The notes under the pieces are model-generated. The model ran no database searches and was not told the origin of the DNA. It saw nothing but the letters and a program-made list of their open reading frames with translations. A stretch of DNA of 64,000 nucleotides, from IMG/VR virus record IMGVR_UViG_3300008113_000108, positions 57,418 to 121,417 of that record, one strand, 5' to 3'. This DNA comes from a virus. Shown here one piece after another: positions 29,217-37,273 of the stretch; the first letter of the stretch is position 1; each line of letters starts with the position of its first letter. A program made the translations under genes and the position numbers.

Positions 29217-29241
29217 CAAGCATCTAGAAATGGTGTATGAT
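29213..29241 (+). promoter_or_regulatory. Sigma70-type promoter
   Basis: TTGACA (29213-29218) contains the HNH stop codon. A 17-nt spacer leads to TATGAT (29236-29241), 22 nt before the next ATG. Confidence 0.75.
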
Positions 29242-29263
29242 ACTCAAGTGAATTTAAAAAATT

Positions 29264-29932
29264 ATGACAAAATACAACATGTGGGTTAGCTCTGGAGATA
29301 CTTCATGGGCTAGAACTTACTTCAATGAACTTGGAGCTGTTCAATTAACTCAAGAACAAGTTGATAAGTATTTCACTTTTGATGAAAAAGGCGTAATTCA
29401 ATTCGATGATGAAGTTCTTTGCGAAGCAACTGACCGAGATTGGGACGATCCAGAAAATGATTTTCCTACTTGGGATACAATTACTGATGGATGTATTTGT
29501 TGGGGTCCTGATGTGGACGATCAAAACATCGGTATTTCCCCAGTAGATGATGATGAAAATCCTATTTGGGTACAACCTATCGAACAACTCACTTACTATT
29601 CAAAAGAAGATATTGAAGAGTCTGTTCATTATGAAGAAGAACCTGGCAAAGCCGTTGCATGTATTCTACCTGAAATGGAAAATAAAGACGGAGTATGGAT
29701 TCTTTACAACTCATATGAACGTGGCGGGTACATCGGTGAATTTGAAATTCCCGATGGAGAAGAATTCGATCCTTCTAAACTAATTGTTCACCTCACTGAA
29801 GTTGCTGAGTCTTGGACTGTAGTGAGTGGAATCGAATACAACGGGGAAGATATATATTGTGAAGGCGATACCATTGGCAAAGGAATCGACTGGTATGTGT
29901 ATCACAATGGAAATCTTAAAAGTTTTAAATGA
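29264..29932 (+). CDS. Acidic hypothetical protein, 222 residues
   Basis: Very acidic, Trp- and Tyr-rich. Residues 1-10 read MTKYNMWVSS and the middle is dominated by Asp/Glu (DWDDPENDFPTWD, GPDVDDQN). It has its own early promoter. The charge pattern would suit a DNA-mimic or inhibitor-type early protein, but this is speculation. It overlaps the next start as ATGA. Confidence 0.65.
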   Translation: MTKYNMWVSSGDTSWARTYFNELGAVQLTQEQVDKYFTFDEKGVIQFDDEVLCEATDRDWDDPENDFPTWDTITDGCICWGPDVDDQNIGISPVDDDENPIWVQPIEQLTYYSKEDIEESVHYEEEPGKAVACILPEMENKDGVWILYNSYERGGYIGEFEIPDGEEFDPSKLIVHLTEVAESWTVVSGIEYNGEDIYCEGDTIGKGIDWYVYHNGNLKSFK

Positions 29933-30162
29933 ATATGGAAGAACAAATCATTGATGTTGAATCAACTGCAGTAGTTGAAGAAGAAACAGTACTAACTCCA
30001 GAACTTAGTCTGAATGAAGATAGGATTAAAACTCCTGCTGAGATTAGAAAAGATCTTGAGCAACTTAAACAATTAAATAAGCAACTTAAAAAAATCAAAC
30101 GATACATGAGAAGTCCTCTGCACGAAATTCGTCAGATGGACGCTAGAACATCAATCAATTAG
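29929..30162 (+). CDS. Small coiled-coil protein, 77 residues
   Basis: An acidic N-terminal half, then Lys/Leu heptads (IRKDLEQLKQLNKQLKKIK). Translationally coupled to the acidic protein. It ends 11 nt before a terminator. Function unknown. Confidence 0.6.
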   Translation: MNMEEQIIDVESTAVVEEETVLTPELSLNEDRIKTPAEIRKDLEQLKQLNKQLKKIKRYMRSPLHEIRQMDARTSIN

Positions 30163-30173
30163 TGATATATAAT

Positions 30174-30196
30174 AAGTAACCTTTGGTTACTTTTTT
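30174..30196 (+). terminator. Terminator directly before tRNA-Ser
   Basis: AAGTAACC-TTT-GGTTACTT with six T at its end. The tRNA begins at the next base. Confidence 0.85.
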
Positions 30197-30283
30197 GGAG
30201 GGGCAATCCGATTGGCGACGGAACCTGTCTTGAAAACAGTTGAGGTGTTAAAGCCCTTGGGGGTTCGACTCCCCCTCCCTCCG
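30197..30283 (+). tRNA. tRNA-Ser (TGA)
   Basis: Class II, 87 nt. Acceptor GGAGGGG pairs with TCCCTCC, the anticodon arm is CCTGT-CTTGAAA-ACAGT, a long variable arm is present, and the T arm is GGGGGTTCGACTCCCCC. Confidence 0.92.
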
Positions 30284-30300
30284 TTGTCCGTTATAATTTT

Positions 30301-30456
30301 ATGGATGAAACTTTTTATAAAGAATTTTGTGAACGGATTCAACACAGCTTACAAATTTCCATAAAGCATGGACACAATGATTACGCATTGGGACTAAAAA
30401 AATCTGTAATGATTTTAAATGAACTGAGGAAGAAGTATCAAACTGAGTCTAAATAG
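30301..30456 (+). CDS. Small charged protein, 51 residues
   Basis: Reads MDETFYKEFCERIQHSLQIS and ends KKYQTESK; helical and charged. It begins 17 nt after tRNA-Ser. No ribosome site is obvious. A CTAAATA late motif overlaps its stop. Confidence 0.5.
   Translation: MDETFYKEFCERIQHSLQISIKHGHNDYALGLKKSVMILNELRKKYQTESK
30449..30455 (+). promoter_or_regulatory. T4-like late promoter motif
   Basis: CTAAATA, 25 nt before the ATG at 30481. Confidence 0.45.
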
Positions 30457-30480
30457 TAGCACTCTTTATTGATAAGTCCC

Positions 30481-30687
30481 ATGGAAAAGTGTCCAGCATG
30501 TGGAGTAATTATTGAAGATGGAGTTGCTAAGTTTTCATATGGTAAGCCAGGAGATTTAGAGTTTCTAGCTCAAAGAGTTTGCCAATATCGTAAAGTTGAT
30601 TCTCCATGTATTAATCCTTGTTTTAATGAGGAACATGATTATCCCCCTGGATATGACGAAGCCCCTAATTTTAATGTACCATTATGA
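30481..30687 (+). CDS. Cys-rich small protein, 68 residues
   Basis: CPACG at residue 4 plus three later Cys (VCQY, CINPC) suggest a zinc-binding fold. Followed by a Pro/Asn-rich acidic tail. The ATG at 30481 is preferred to an upstream TTG. It overlaps the next start by 4 nt. Confidence 0.6.
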   Translation: MEKCPACGVIIEDGVAKFSYGKPGDLEFLAQRVCQYRKVDSPCINPCFNEEHDYPPGYDEAPNFNVPL

Positions 30688-30869
30688 ATACTGAAAACCA
30701 AGAAATTGAAATTGAGTTAGATGATAAAACTGCTGCTTTAGCTCATATAATGGCTGAAGAAAAAGGCATTACAGTCGAAGAGCTTATTAGACAATGTTTG
30801 GATGAAGCCATAGAAAGTGGTTATTTTGATAATCCAGAGAATGTCACAACTGATGATCCATTAGACTGA
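30684..30869 (+). CDS. Ribbon-helix-helix-like small protein, 61 residues
   Basis: A beta strand then two helices (EIEIELDDKTAALAHIMAEE, KGITVEELIRQCLDEAI) resembles ribbon-helix-helix DNA-binding proteins, though it lacks the usual basic N-terminus, so the DNA-binding role is uncertain. Coupled to both neighbours by 1-4 nt overlaps. Confidence 0.55.
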   Translation: MNTENQEIEIELDDKTAALAHIMAEEKGITVEELIRQCLDEAIESGYFDNPENVTTDDPLD

Positions 30870-31030
30870 TGGAGTATTCGATATACCTATCATTATTTTT
30901 AGCAGTATTTGCATACGTTTGCATTACTGATCCAAATGTTCTTGAATGGATCAGTATAAAAATTAATCACTTTATTGTGGATATGCAGTTAAAGTATATC
31001 AAACTTAAGTGGATGTTTAAAAAATTCTGA
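30869..31030 (+). CDS. Small membrane protein, 53 residues
   Basis: TGATG overlap with the previous gene. An N-terminal hydrophobic segment (YLSLFLAVFAYVCI), then a basic amphipathic tail ending KLKWMFKKF. Function unknown. Confidence 0.55.
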   Translation: MEYSIYLSLFLAVFAYVCITDPNVLEWISIKINHFIVDMQLKYIKLKWMFKKF

Positions 31031-31036
31031 CTTTCA

Positions 31037-31063
31037 AAGGGGGCTTGACAGCCCCCTTCTTTT
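31037..31063 (+). terminator. Terminator whose loop is TTGACA
   Basis: AAGGGGGC and GCCCCCTT form an 8-bp stem whose six-base loop is exactly TTGACA, followed by TCTTTTTT. The loop is the -35 of the glutaredoxin promoter. Confidence 0.9.
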
Positions 31064-31073
31064 TTGGTATACT
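31045..31073 (+). promoter_or_regulatory. Sigma70-type promoter nested in the terminator
   Basis: TTGACA (31045-31050, the hairpin loop), a 17-nt spacer made of the right stem arm and T run and ending in TGG, and TATACT (31068-31073). It drives the glutaredoxin to gp59 gene group. Confidence 0.85.
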
Positions 31074-31095
31074 ACTGGGGTGACTCAAACGTAAC

Positions 31096-31332
31096 ATGCA
31101 AATTACAATTTATAGTAAAGACAATTGCCCCTATTGCGAGAAAATCAAGCGAGTATTTGATTTGCTTGAATTGAGTTTTGTCGAATATAAATTGAATGAA
31201 CATTTTACTCGACAAAACTTTATTGACGAATTTGGAGACGAAGCCACCTTTCCAAGAGTATTCATTGACAATGATATGATTGGTGGTTGCGTAGATACCA
31301 TTGCTTATCTCAAGGAGAACAAAATTCTATGA
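31096..31332 (+). CDS. Glutaredoxin
   Basis: 78 residues with the dithiol active site CPYC at residues 11-14, TFPRVFIDNDMIGG (cis-Pro and glutathione-binding loop) near 51, and GG-C-D. Likely the electron donor for the phage NrdA/NrdB ribonucleotide reductase, as T4 NrdC is for its own. Its stop overlaps the next start as ATGA. Confidence 0.93.
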   Translation: MQITIYSKDNCPYCEKIKRVFDLLELSFVEYKLNEHFTRQNFIDEFGDEATFPRVFIDNDMIGGCVDTIAYLKENKIL

Positions 31333-32030
31333 GCCAGATCGCAGCTTTCATTGACACTGTTATTGATGATTTTGTTATCACTCGCAAAAAGTCAAAAGCT
31401 AACTTTATTCAGTTCCTTCGATCAGAAGATATTGACCGAAGAACTATCAATGATTTTGTAGACAATAAACTGGGTTTTGTTCTAGAACAAATTGATGAAT
31501 TAACCATTGCACTAGATGGTGAAGATCAAGTAGTAAAAGAAGGGTATGGAAACTTTCGTCGTCCAGAGATACGAGAGTTTAAAGATCTTCTAAATCAGAT
31601 TGTAGATGATCTTTACACCTACAAAAACTCTAAAAAGATTGTTCGCAAAAGGAGAAAGGTATCCCCAGATAAAATTGTGAAGTATGTCAAACTTTACGAT
31701 AAAGAACTGGAGCTAGGTGGTAATACATACAAGCCAGGCAAGCCACAAGACATCATTGGAGCCAAGTATGTATTTCTATACAACATCGAAAAGCGAGAGC
31801 TTTGTTATTATGTCGGAAGGTCTTTATCAGTTCGTCGCACTATGATTGATGGTTTCGATCCAGAGAAATCATGGGTACGAACTTTACGAAAGCCAGAAGA
31901 ATTTCTAACTGAAGTTATTTCTTGCACTAAATTTAATGCTGAGAATATCGGCAGTCACTTGACAACTAAACCAAAGTCTCCTTCTGGTAGAATGACACCG
32001 AAGCACATTCTAATCAAAGTTATTACATGA
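31329..32030 (+). CDS. Hypothetical protein, 233 residues
   Basis: A helical acidic N-terminal half, a basic linker (KKIVRKRRKVSPDK near 102), and a C-terminal region with YVFLYNIEKRELCYYVGRSL that is beta-rich. I recognise no family with a function. It overlaps glutaredoxin by 4 nt and the next gene by 4 nt, so it is in the same early operon. Confidence 0.65.
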   Translation: MSQIAAFIDTVIDDFVITRKKSKANFIQFLRSEDIDRRTINDFVDNKLGFVLEQIDELTIALDGEDQVVKEGYGNFRRPEIREFKDLLNQIVDDLYTYKNSKKIVRKRRKVSPDKIVKYVKLYDKELELGGNTYKPGKPQDIIGAKYVFLYNIEKRELCYYVGRSLSVRRTMIDGFDPEKSWVRTLRKPEEFLTEVISCTKFNAENIGSHLTTKPKSPSGRMTPKHILIKVIT

Positions 32031-32194
32031 CATCTATTCAAGAAAAGTTACTAAATAAAAATGTAAGAGCAATGATAAGTGGGAGGAAAAAAGACTTGAA
32101 AAAGCCTGACTTCCACTTCGATAAAATAGTTTCCATTTTCAAACGAAACTACAGAGTGGAAGTCAAAATCTTCATCCAAGATCAACAAGACTAA
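32027..32194 (+). CDS. Small basic protein, 55 residues
   Basis: ATGA overlap with the previous gene. Reads MTSIQEKLLNKNVRAMISGR, a Lys-rich centre, then IFKRNYRVEVKIFIQDQQD. Possibly nucleic-acid binding by charge only. Confidence 0.55.
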   Translation: MTSIQEKLLNKNVRAMISGRKKDLKKPDFHFDKIVSIFKRNYRVEVKIFIQDQQD

Positions 32195-32214
32195 CACTCT
32201 AAAGGGAAAGAACC

Positions 32215-32451
32215 ATGGCAAATCTATTAATTTTACTTACTGTATTTGCAGTAGGATTTGTTTTAATAGGACTAAGTTTTTTAATTGGAATGGTGTTTGG
32301 ATGGTTCGCTAATGAATATTTCAATCCGATTTCAAATCATACTAATACTGGTCATCCAGAAATGTATGACGAGAATGGGAATTATATTACCGAGGAATTA
32401 ATTGCTGTACGTTTTGAAGACGACGAAGACGACGAAGACGAAGAGGATTAA
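32215..32451 (+). CDS. Small membrane protein with acidic tail, 78 residues
   Basis: One long N-terminal membrane segment (residues 3-33, LILLTVFAVGFVLIGLSFLI), then a soluble tail ending in a run of Asp/Glu. AAGGGAAAG precedes the ATG. Located just before RNase H. Function unknown. Confidence 0.65.
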   Translation: MANLLILLTVFAVGFVLIGLSFLIGMVFGWFANEYFNPISNHTNTGHPEMYDENGNYITEELIAVRFEDDEDDEDEED

Positions 32452-32454
32452 TTT

Positions 32455-33336
32455 ATGATACTGGTTGATATGAATCAGTGCATGATTAGTAATTTGATGA
32501 TGCAAACTAAACTGAGTGACGGATTGGACGAAAGTATGATCCGTCACATGGTATTAACATCTCTCAAAGCTTACAAAAAGAAATTTCATGCAGAGTATGG
32601 AAATTTAGTTCTTTGTTACGATAGTAAGCACTATTGGAGAAAAGAATTCTTCCCATACTACAAACAGAATAGAAAGAAGGATAGAGAAAAATCATCCTTC
32701 GATTGGAATCAAATCTTTGAAATTCTCAATAAAATCAGAGACGAGATTCGTGACAACTTTCCATACATCGTAATGGAAATCTATGGAGCAGAAGCAGATG
32801 ATATCATTGCTACTCTCTGCAAACATGTTTCCATTCAGAACATCAAACGACAAAAGGATAATTTAAAAACAGAGAAAGTCTTAATTTTATCAGGAGATAA
32901 AGACTTCATTCAATTATCTAAGTATCCTTGTGTCACTCAATACAATCCTGTACAGAAAAAATATGTTACAGATGGTATTGATCCAAAACTTTATATCAGA
33001 GAACACGTAATTAAAGGAGATCGTTCTGACGGTATTCCAAACTTTCTATCTGCTTCTGACACGTTTGTTTCTGGAAAGAGACAAAAGCCCATTAGCAAAA
33101 AGAACATAGCTAAGTGGGTACTATCAGAACCAGAAAGCTATTGTAATCAGGAACAGCTAGCGAACTATCATCGCAATCTCAAGCTAATTGATCTTGCTTG
33201 TATTCCTACTACAATAGAAGAAAAAATTATAGATGAATACAACTTGTTAAATAGTAACAAACCCAAACAGGTATCAATAAATTATTTTATTGAAAACAAA
33301 TTAGTTTCACTATTAAATGAAATGGAGGATTTTTAA
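32455..33336 (+). CDS. rnh: RNase H / 5'-3' flap exonuclease
   Basis: 293 residues of the T4 RNase H (FEN/PIN) family, which removes RNA primers from lagging-strand fragments. Metal-binding acidic clusters are visible: ILVDMN at residue 2, CYDSKHYWR near 59, EIYGAEADD near 110, LSGDKDF near 146, and GDRSDGIPN near 188. It acts with gp32 and DNA polymerase, both in this window. Confidence 0.92.
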   Translation: MILVDMNQCMISNLMMQTKLSDGLDESMIRHMVLTSLKAYKKKFHAEYGNLVLCYDSKHYWRKEFFPYYKQNRKKDREKSSFDWNQIFEILNKIRDEIRDNFPYIVMEIYGAEADDIIATLCKHVSIQNIKRQKDNLKTEKVLILSGDKDFIQLSKYPCVTQYNPVQKKYVTDGIDPKLYIREHVIKGDRSDGIPNFLSASDTFVSGKRQKPISKKNIAKWVLSEPESYCNQEQLANYHRNLKLIDLACIPTTIEEKIIDEYNLLNSNKPKQVSINYFIENKLVSLLNEMEDF

Positions 33337-33339
33337 CTC

Positions 33340-33792
33340 ATGGCTGAATTACCAGTAGAAAGACTTCTGCTCTCAGAAGTTCTACAAAAAGTATCTAATG
33401 CTAAAACGAAAAAGGAAAAGATCGGACTGCTAAACAAATATAAGACTCCTGCACTACAATCAATTCTAATCTGGAACTTTGATGATAGTGTAGTTTCTAT
33501 GTTGCCTGAAGGAGACGTACCTTATACTCCTAATGAAGCTCCAGTAGATACGGAGCACACTCGACTACTCCATGAGTATCGAATTCTTTATAACTTTGTT
33601 AAGGGTGGTAATGATGGTCTCTCTGGAAACAAAAGAGAAACCATGTTCATCCAACTCCTAGAAAGTCTTCATCAAGATGAAGCAAAACTTCTCTGCATGG
33701 TAAAAGATAAACTTGTAGGTAAGAAATATAAGATTACCAAAGCCTGTGTAGAAGAAGCTTATCCAGAAATTAAGTGGGGAAATAGGTCGTGA
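33340..33792 (+). CDS. Conserved T4-like phage protein (DUF6433-like)
   Basis: 150 residues. The segment MLPEGDVPYTPNEAPVDTEH near 53 and LLESLHQDEAKLL near 107 match, from memory, a protein family found beside replication genes in many T4-like phages, recorded as a domain of unknown function. Helical. It lies 3 nt after RNase H, so it is coupled. Confidence 0.7.
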   Translation: MAELPVERLLLSEVLQKVSNAKTKKEKIGLLNKYKTPALQSILIWNFDDSVVSMLPEGDVPYTPNEAPVDTEHTRLLHEYRILYNFVKGGNDGLSGNKRETMFIQLLESLHQDEAKLLCMVKDKLVGKKYKITKACVEEAYPEIKWGNRS

Positions 33793-33793
33793 T

Positions 33794-34051
33794 ATGTGTA
33801 AGATTGTACACCAAGACTGTGATAAAAGTCTAGCTGCTGATAAGACCCTACCTCTAAACTCATATTTGGTCACGTATACACTTGACAATCAGCTCAAATA
33901 TGATATAGTGGTATGTAACAAGCGGGCTCAGATCTTCGACATGTACTGGGACAAGTACCGAGAGGGTCTAAAGGATATCCGCTGGACTGATGGCAAAGTC
34001 AATCCTAAACTCTGGGGAAACCCGCCAAAAGAACCTAAAAAGAAAAAGTAA
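33794..34051 (+). CDS. Hypothetical basic protein, 85 residues
   Basis: Begins MCKIVHQDCDKSLAADKTLP and ends in a Lys-rich tail (PPKEPKKKK). Mixed fold, two N-terminal Cys. It sits between the DUF6433-like gene and thyX. Function unknown. Confidence 0.6.
   Translation: MCKIVHQDCDKSLAADKTLPLNSYLVTYTLDNQLKYDIVVCNKRAQIFDMYWDKYREGLKDIRWTDGKVNPKLWGNPPKEPKKKK
33882..33909 (+). promoter_or_regulatory. Possible internal promoter before thyX
   Basis: TTGACA (33882-33887), a 16-nt spacer and TATAGT (33904-33909), inside the previous coding region. Weaker than the others because the spacer differs and no extended -10 is present. Confidence 0.35.
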
Positions 34052-34053
34052 TT

Positions 34054-34716
34054 ATGAGCAATGTTTATTTGATTTCACTCAGTCAAGGGGCAGGCAAACT
34101 AGAAGGTAAGTCTGCCCAAGAAGTGATTACATATACTGCCCGTGTAAGTAATCCAGCAAATCAAGAAAATTTTGATACTGCATCTAAGCTTCTTCGTTAT
34201 TGCATTCGTCAGAATCACTGGTCAATCTTTGAGCAAGCTGATATGACTCTAGAAATCAATACTAGTAGAGGAATTGCAGCTCAAATTCTTCGTCACCGTT
34301 CATTTACATTCCAGGAATTTTCACAGCGGTATGCTGATACCAAACTTCTTTCTGATCGCCCTCTGATTCCTGATCTTCGCAGACAGGATGACAAGAATCG
34401 TCAAAACTCTATTGATGATTTTGGCGATTATGTAAAGCTAAAGATGCAAGGTGAAATCCAAGACTACTTTGACAGAGGACAGCAACTTTATGATAGTCTT
34501 CTTAATCAAGGTGTTGCTAAGGAATGTGCAAGATTTGTACTTCCACTATCAACTCCAACTAGAATTTACATGAAGGGCTCAGCTAGGTCATGGATACATT
34601 ACATCAATCTTCGCTCTGCTCATGGCACTCAGAAAGAGCACATGGACATTGCCAACGAATGTAAAGAAGTATTTAAAACTGCTTTCCCTGATCTTGCCGA
34701 AGCTTTAGAATGGTGA
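34054..34716 (+). CDS. thyX: Flavin-dependent thymidylate synthase ThyX
   Basis: 220 residues. The diagnostic RHRxxxxxxxS motif is RHRSFTFQEFS near residue 80, preceded by NHWSIFEQADMTLEI (FAD and dUMP pocket). It makes dTMP from dUMP using methylene-tetrahydrofolate, FAD and NADPH, supplying thymidine for phage DNA. The C-terminal half has RFVLPLSTPTRIYMKGS, which completes the dUMP site. Confidence 0.95.
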   Translation: MSNVYLISLSQGAGKLEGKSAQEVITYTARVSNPANQENFDTASKLLRYCIRQNHWSIFEQADMTLEINTSRGIAAQILRHRSFTFQEFSQRYADTKLLSDRPLIPDLRRQDDKNRQNSIDDFGDYVKLKMQGEIQDYFDRGQQLYDSLLNQGVAKECARFVLPLSTPTRIYMKGSARSWIHYINLRSAHGTQKEHMDIANECKEVFKTAFPDLAEALEW

Positions 34717-34736
34717 TCTGATCTTCCCTCTATATT

Positions 34737-35285
34737 ATGAACATCTTTTATTTGAACTATAACCCAGTTGTGTGTGCTCAAGAGCATTGCGATAAACATG
34801 TTGTAAAAATGATTGTTGAGTATGCACAACTTCTATCAACCGCTCATCGAGTTCTTGACGGTATTGGTTATTACGAACTTTCTAGTAAGAATCGACAAGT
34901 CAAGAGATTCAAACTCGATGAGCCAAGGGAATCAAATCTCTATAAAGCTTGTCATATTAACCACCCTTCTGCTGTCTGGGCTAGGAGTTCTAAATCACAT
35001 TACAAGTGGCTCTACGAGTTATTTGAACAATGCTGCATTGAATACACCAGGAGGTATGGCAAATTCCATGCTACTGAATCTCTAAAAGGATATTTACGAC
35101 ATACTCCTAATAATCTTCCAGATCTTGGATGGTCAGAACCTCCTCCAGCAATGCCCGATAAATACAAGCAAGCTGATTCAATTCAGTCGTATCGCAATTA
35201 TTACATTGGAGAAAAAGTTTCCTTTGCGAAATGGAAATCTCCAGCTACTATTCCTGAATGGTTTAAAACACATGCCTACGTATAA
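34737..35285 (+). CDS. Conserved phage protein of unknown function, 182 residues
   Basis: Its N-terminal region HCDKHVVKMIVEYAQLLSTAHR near residue 18 is rich in His and is, in my memory, shared by many tailed phages. The conserved His/Asp/Glu suggest metal or nucleic-acid binding, but I cannot name an activity. Followed with 14-nt overlap by the next gene. Confidence 0.6.
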   Translation: MNIFYLNYNPVVCAQEHCDKHVVKMIVEYAQLLSTAHRVLDGIGYYELSSKNRQVKRFKLDEPRESNLYKACHINHPSAVWARSSKSHYKWLYELFEQCCIEYTRRYGKFHATESLKGYLRHTPNNLPDLGWSEPPPAMPDKYKQADSIQSYRNYYIGEKVSFAKWKSPATIPEWFKTHAYV

Positions 35286-35505
35286 ATTCCGAGATAATAA
35301 CACTGGTGAGATCTTTGAGAAGTGGATGTATATGGCAGAGAGGGAACCTTATCTAAAAGAAAATCCACACATTAATCAGGTTCCCACTGGAATGTCTTCC
35401 GTCAGTGAAGTCGGGGATTGGAAAAATACCAAAGTACCTGGCTCATTTAAAGACGTTCTAGGACGCATCAAAAAATCATATCCTAATTCCACATTTGAAG
35501 TATGA
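35272..35505 (+). CDS. Small conserved protein upstream of phoH, 77 residues
   Basis: The N-terminus MPTYKFRDNNTGEIFEKWM resembles the opening strands of FmdB-type zinc ribbons but lacks the Cys pairs. The ATG at 35272 overlaps the previous frame by 14 nt. Its stop overlaps the phoH start by 4 nt. Confidence 0.65.
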   Translation: MPTYKFRDNNTGEIFEKWMYMAEREPYLKENPHINQVPTGMSSVSEVGDWKNTKVPGSFKDVLGRIKKSYPNSTFEV

Positions 35506-36257
35506 CTAGTTCCCGCAGAAAGAAAAACGAATCCTCCTTTGCAGACCTATCTGCTAAAAAGGTCAGGAGAAAAAAGCCTATTGATCTAGAGCATATGGTT
35601 GATATTCAACCTCTGACTCCAGCTCAAGAAAAAGTATTTGAATCATACGCTCAGGATAAGAATTTATTTTTATATGGTGCGGCTGGAACTGGTAAAACAT
35701 TCGTTAGCCTATACCTAGCACTCAAAGATGTTCTAAACGAAAGAACACCATATGATAAAGTTTATATGGTTCGTTCTCTAGTTTCCACTAGAGAGATTGG
35801 CTTCCTTCCAGGAGATCATGAAGATAAATCAAGTCTTTATCAAATTCCATATAAGAATATGGTAAAGTACATGTTTGAAATGCCAGACGATGCATCATTT
35901 GAAATGCTATACGGCAATCTAAAGAATCAAGGAACAATTAGTTTCTGGAGTACTTCATTCATTCGTGGTACTACACTTGACAATGCTATCATCATTGTAG
36001 ATGAAAGTCAGAACCTAAACTTCCACGAACTAGATTCTATTATCACTAGGGTCGGACAAGATACCAAGATTATTTTCTGTGGTGATGTTCAGCAAACAGA
36101 CCTTATCAAGACTAATGAAAAGAATGGAATTCTAAACTTCATGAGTATTCTCAATACTATGGAAGAGTTTTCTATGATTGAATTTGGTATTCCTGATATT
36201 GTTCGTTCTGGTCTAATCAGAAGTTATCTAATTAGTAAACTTAATTTGGGATTCTAA
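35502..36257 (+). CDS. phoH: PhoH-like ATPase
   Basis: 251 residues. After a basic N-terminus (about 35 residues) comes the P-loop ATPase core: GAAGTGKT near residue 60, MVRSLVSTREIGFLPG near 89, Walker B IIIVDESQN near 163, and a sensor FCGDVQQTD near 189. PhoH is common in marine phages and linked loosely to phosphate stress or RNA metabolism; its role is not settled. It is coupled to the upstream gene. Confidence 0.93.
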   Translation: MTSSRRKKNESSFADLSAKKVRRKKPIDLEHMVDIQPLTPAQEKVFESYAQDKNLFLYGAAGTGKTFVSLYLALKDVLNERTPYDKVYMVRSLVSTREIGFLPGDHEDKSSLYQIPYKNMVKYMFEMPDDASFEMLYGNLKNQGTISFWSTSFIRGTTLDNAIIIVDESQNLNFHELDSIITRVGQDTKIIFCGDVQQTDLIKTNEKNGILNFMSILNTMEEFSMIEFGIPDIVRSGLIRSYLISKLNLGF

Positions 36258-36259
36258 TA

Positions 36260-36922
36260 GTGTTTGTACATCTAAATAATGCTTCTTTGATTGATTTAGT
36301 CGCAGAGACTACCGAAAGCGGAAGGGTCTATGTTACTCCAGAGGGTAACAAGTATCCTTCCGTTACTACTGTAATTGGAGCTAAATCAAAACAATCCATT
36401 CTAGAATGGAGAAAGCGAGTAGGTGAAGCAGAAGCAAATCGTATTTCTTCTAGAGCAGCTTCTAGAGGAACTTCTCTTCATTCTATGAACGAAGATTACC
36501 TAAATAATATATTCGATGAAGAGAAGTACAAAACCAAGGTACTTCCTCTATTCATGTTCAAGCACCTTAAACCGTTTTTAAACAAGATTAACAACATTCA
36601 TGTTTTAGAAGGTGCTCTATACAGCGACAGACTGCAACTGGCTGGACGAGTTGATTGCATTGCAGAATATGAAAATGAGCTTGCAATCATAGACTTCAAA
36701 ACTTCTACTGAACCTAAAAAGCGGGAATGGATTGAAAATTACATTGCACAGGAGTGTGCATATGCTATGATGTACTATGAACGCACTGGAATCAAAGTCA
36801 AAAAACTAGTGACTCTGATTGCTTGCGAGGATGGAGAGGTTCAAGTTTTTCAAGAGTATGATATTAAAAAGTATATGAGTGTGTTGATGTCATACATCAA
36901 CCATTGGAAAGAAACCCACTAA
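36260..36922 (+). CDS. PD-(D/E)xK exonuclease, RecB/Cas4-like fold
   Basis: 220 residues with a GTG start 2 nt after the phoH stop. RGTSLHSMNEDYL near residue 73, LAGRVDCIAEYENELAIIDFKT near 125 (Asp, then D-x-K), and ECAYAMMYYERTG near 169 (QxxxY-like) give the RecB nuclease-family signature. It probably degrades or processes DNA ends. It stands alone, without cas genes. Confidence 0.8.
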   Translation: MFVHLNNASLIDLVAETTESGRVYVTPEGNKYPSVTTVIGAKSKQSILEWRKRVGEAEANRISSRAASRGTSLHSMNEDYLNNIFDEEKYKTKVLPLFMFKHLKPFLNKINNIHVLEGALYSDRLQLAGRVDCIAEYENELAIIDFKTSTEPKKREWIENYIAQECAYAMMYYERTGIKVKKLVTLIACEDGEVQVFQEYDIKKYMSVLMSYINHWKETH

Positions 36923-36934
36923 TTTCAGACTCTA

Positions 36935-37273
36935 ATGGATCAAAGTAAAAAACTAAAAAAGACTGGTAAAGATCCAGTAAAACCCGAAAGTTTTTACAAG
37001 AACTCTCCGTGTGTATCTGAATCTTTTGAACAAATTATTGAGGACAAGTTTATGACTACTGCGAAATTTTCTATGGAAGTTGAGGAGATTGTAAAGACAA
37101 ATCAAGGAGGAATTAATTACATTGAAGCAATATTAATTTATTGTGAAAAGTATGATATTGAATTGGAGAGTGTTTCCAAATTGATTTCAAAACCACTAAA
37201 AGAAAAACTTAAAGTTGATGCACAACGCATGAACTTTATGAAGAAAACTTCTAGGGCACGGCTTCCTCTATGA
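36935..37273 (+). CDS. 33: Late transcription co-activator gp33
   Basis: 112 residues, the same size as T4 gp33. The region GGINYIEAILIYCEKYDIEL near residue 58 matches the helical RNA-polymerase-flap-binding part (T4 has an equivalent SYLEA pattern), and the hydrophobic C-terminus RARLPL could be the clamp-binding tail. With gp55 it would couple late promoters to the sliding clamp. Many late motifs in the window fit this. Overlaps gp59 by 4 nt. Confidence 0.78.
   Translation: MDQSKKLKKTGKDPVKPESFYKNSPCVSESFEQIIEDKFMTTAKFSMEVEEIVKTNQGGINYIEAILIYCEKYDIELESVSKLISKPLKEKLKVDAQRMNFMKKTSRARLPL

Noticed and set aside
36260-36922. Cas4 / CRISPR-associated nuclease
   Set aside because: The fold is RecB-like but the C-terminal iron-sulfur cysteine cluster of Cas4 and any cas neighbours or array are missing.
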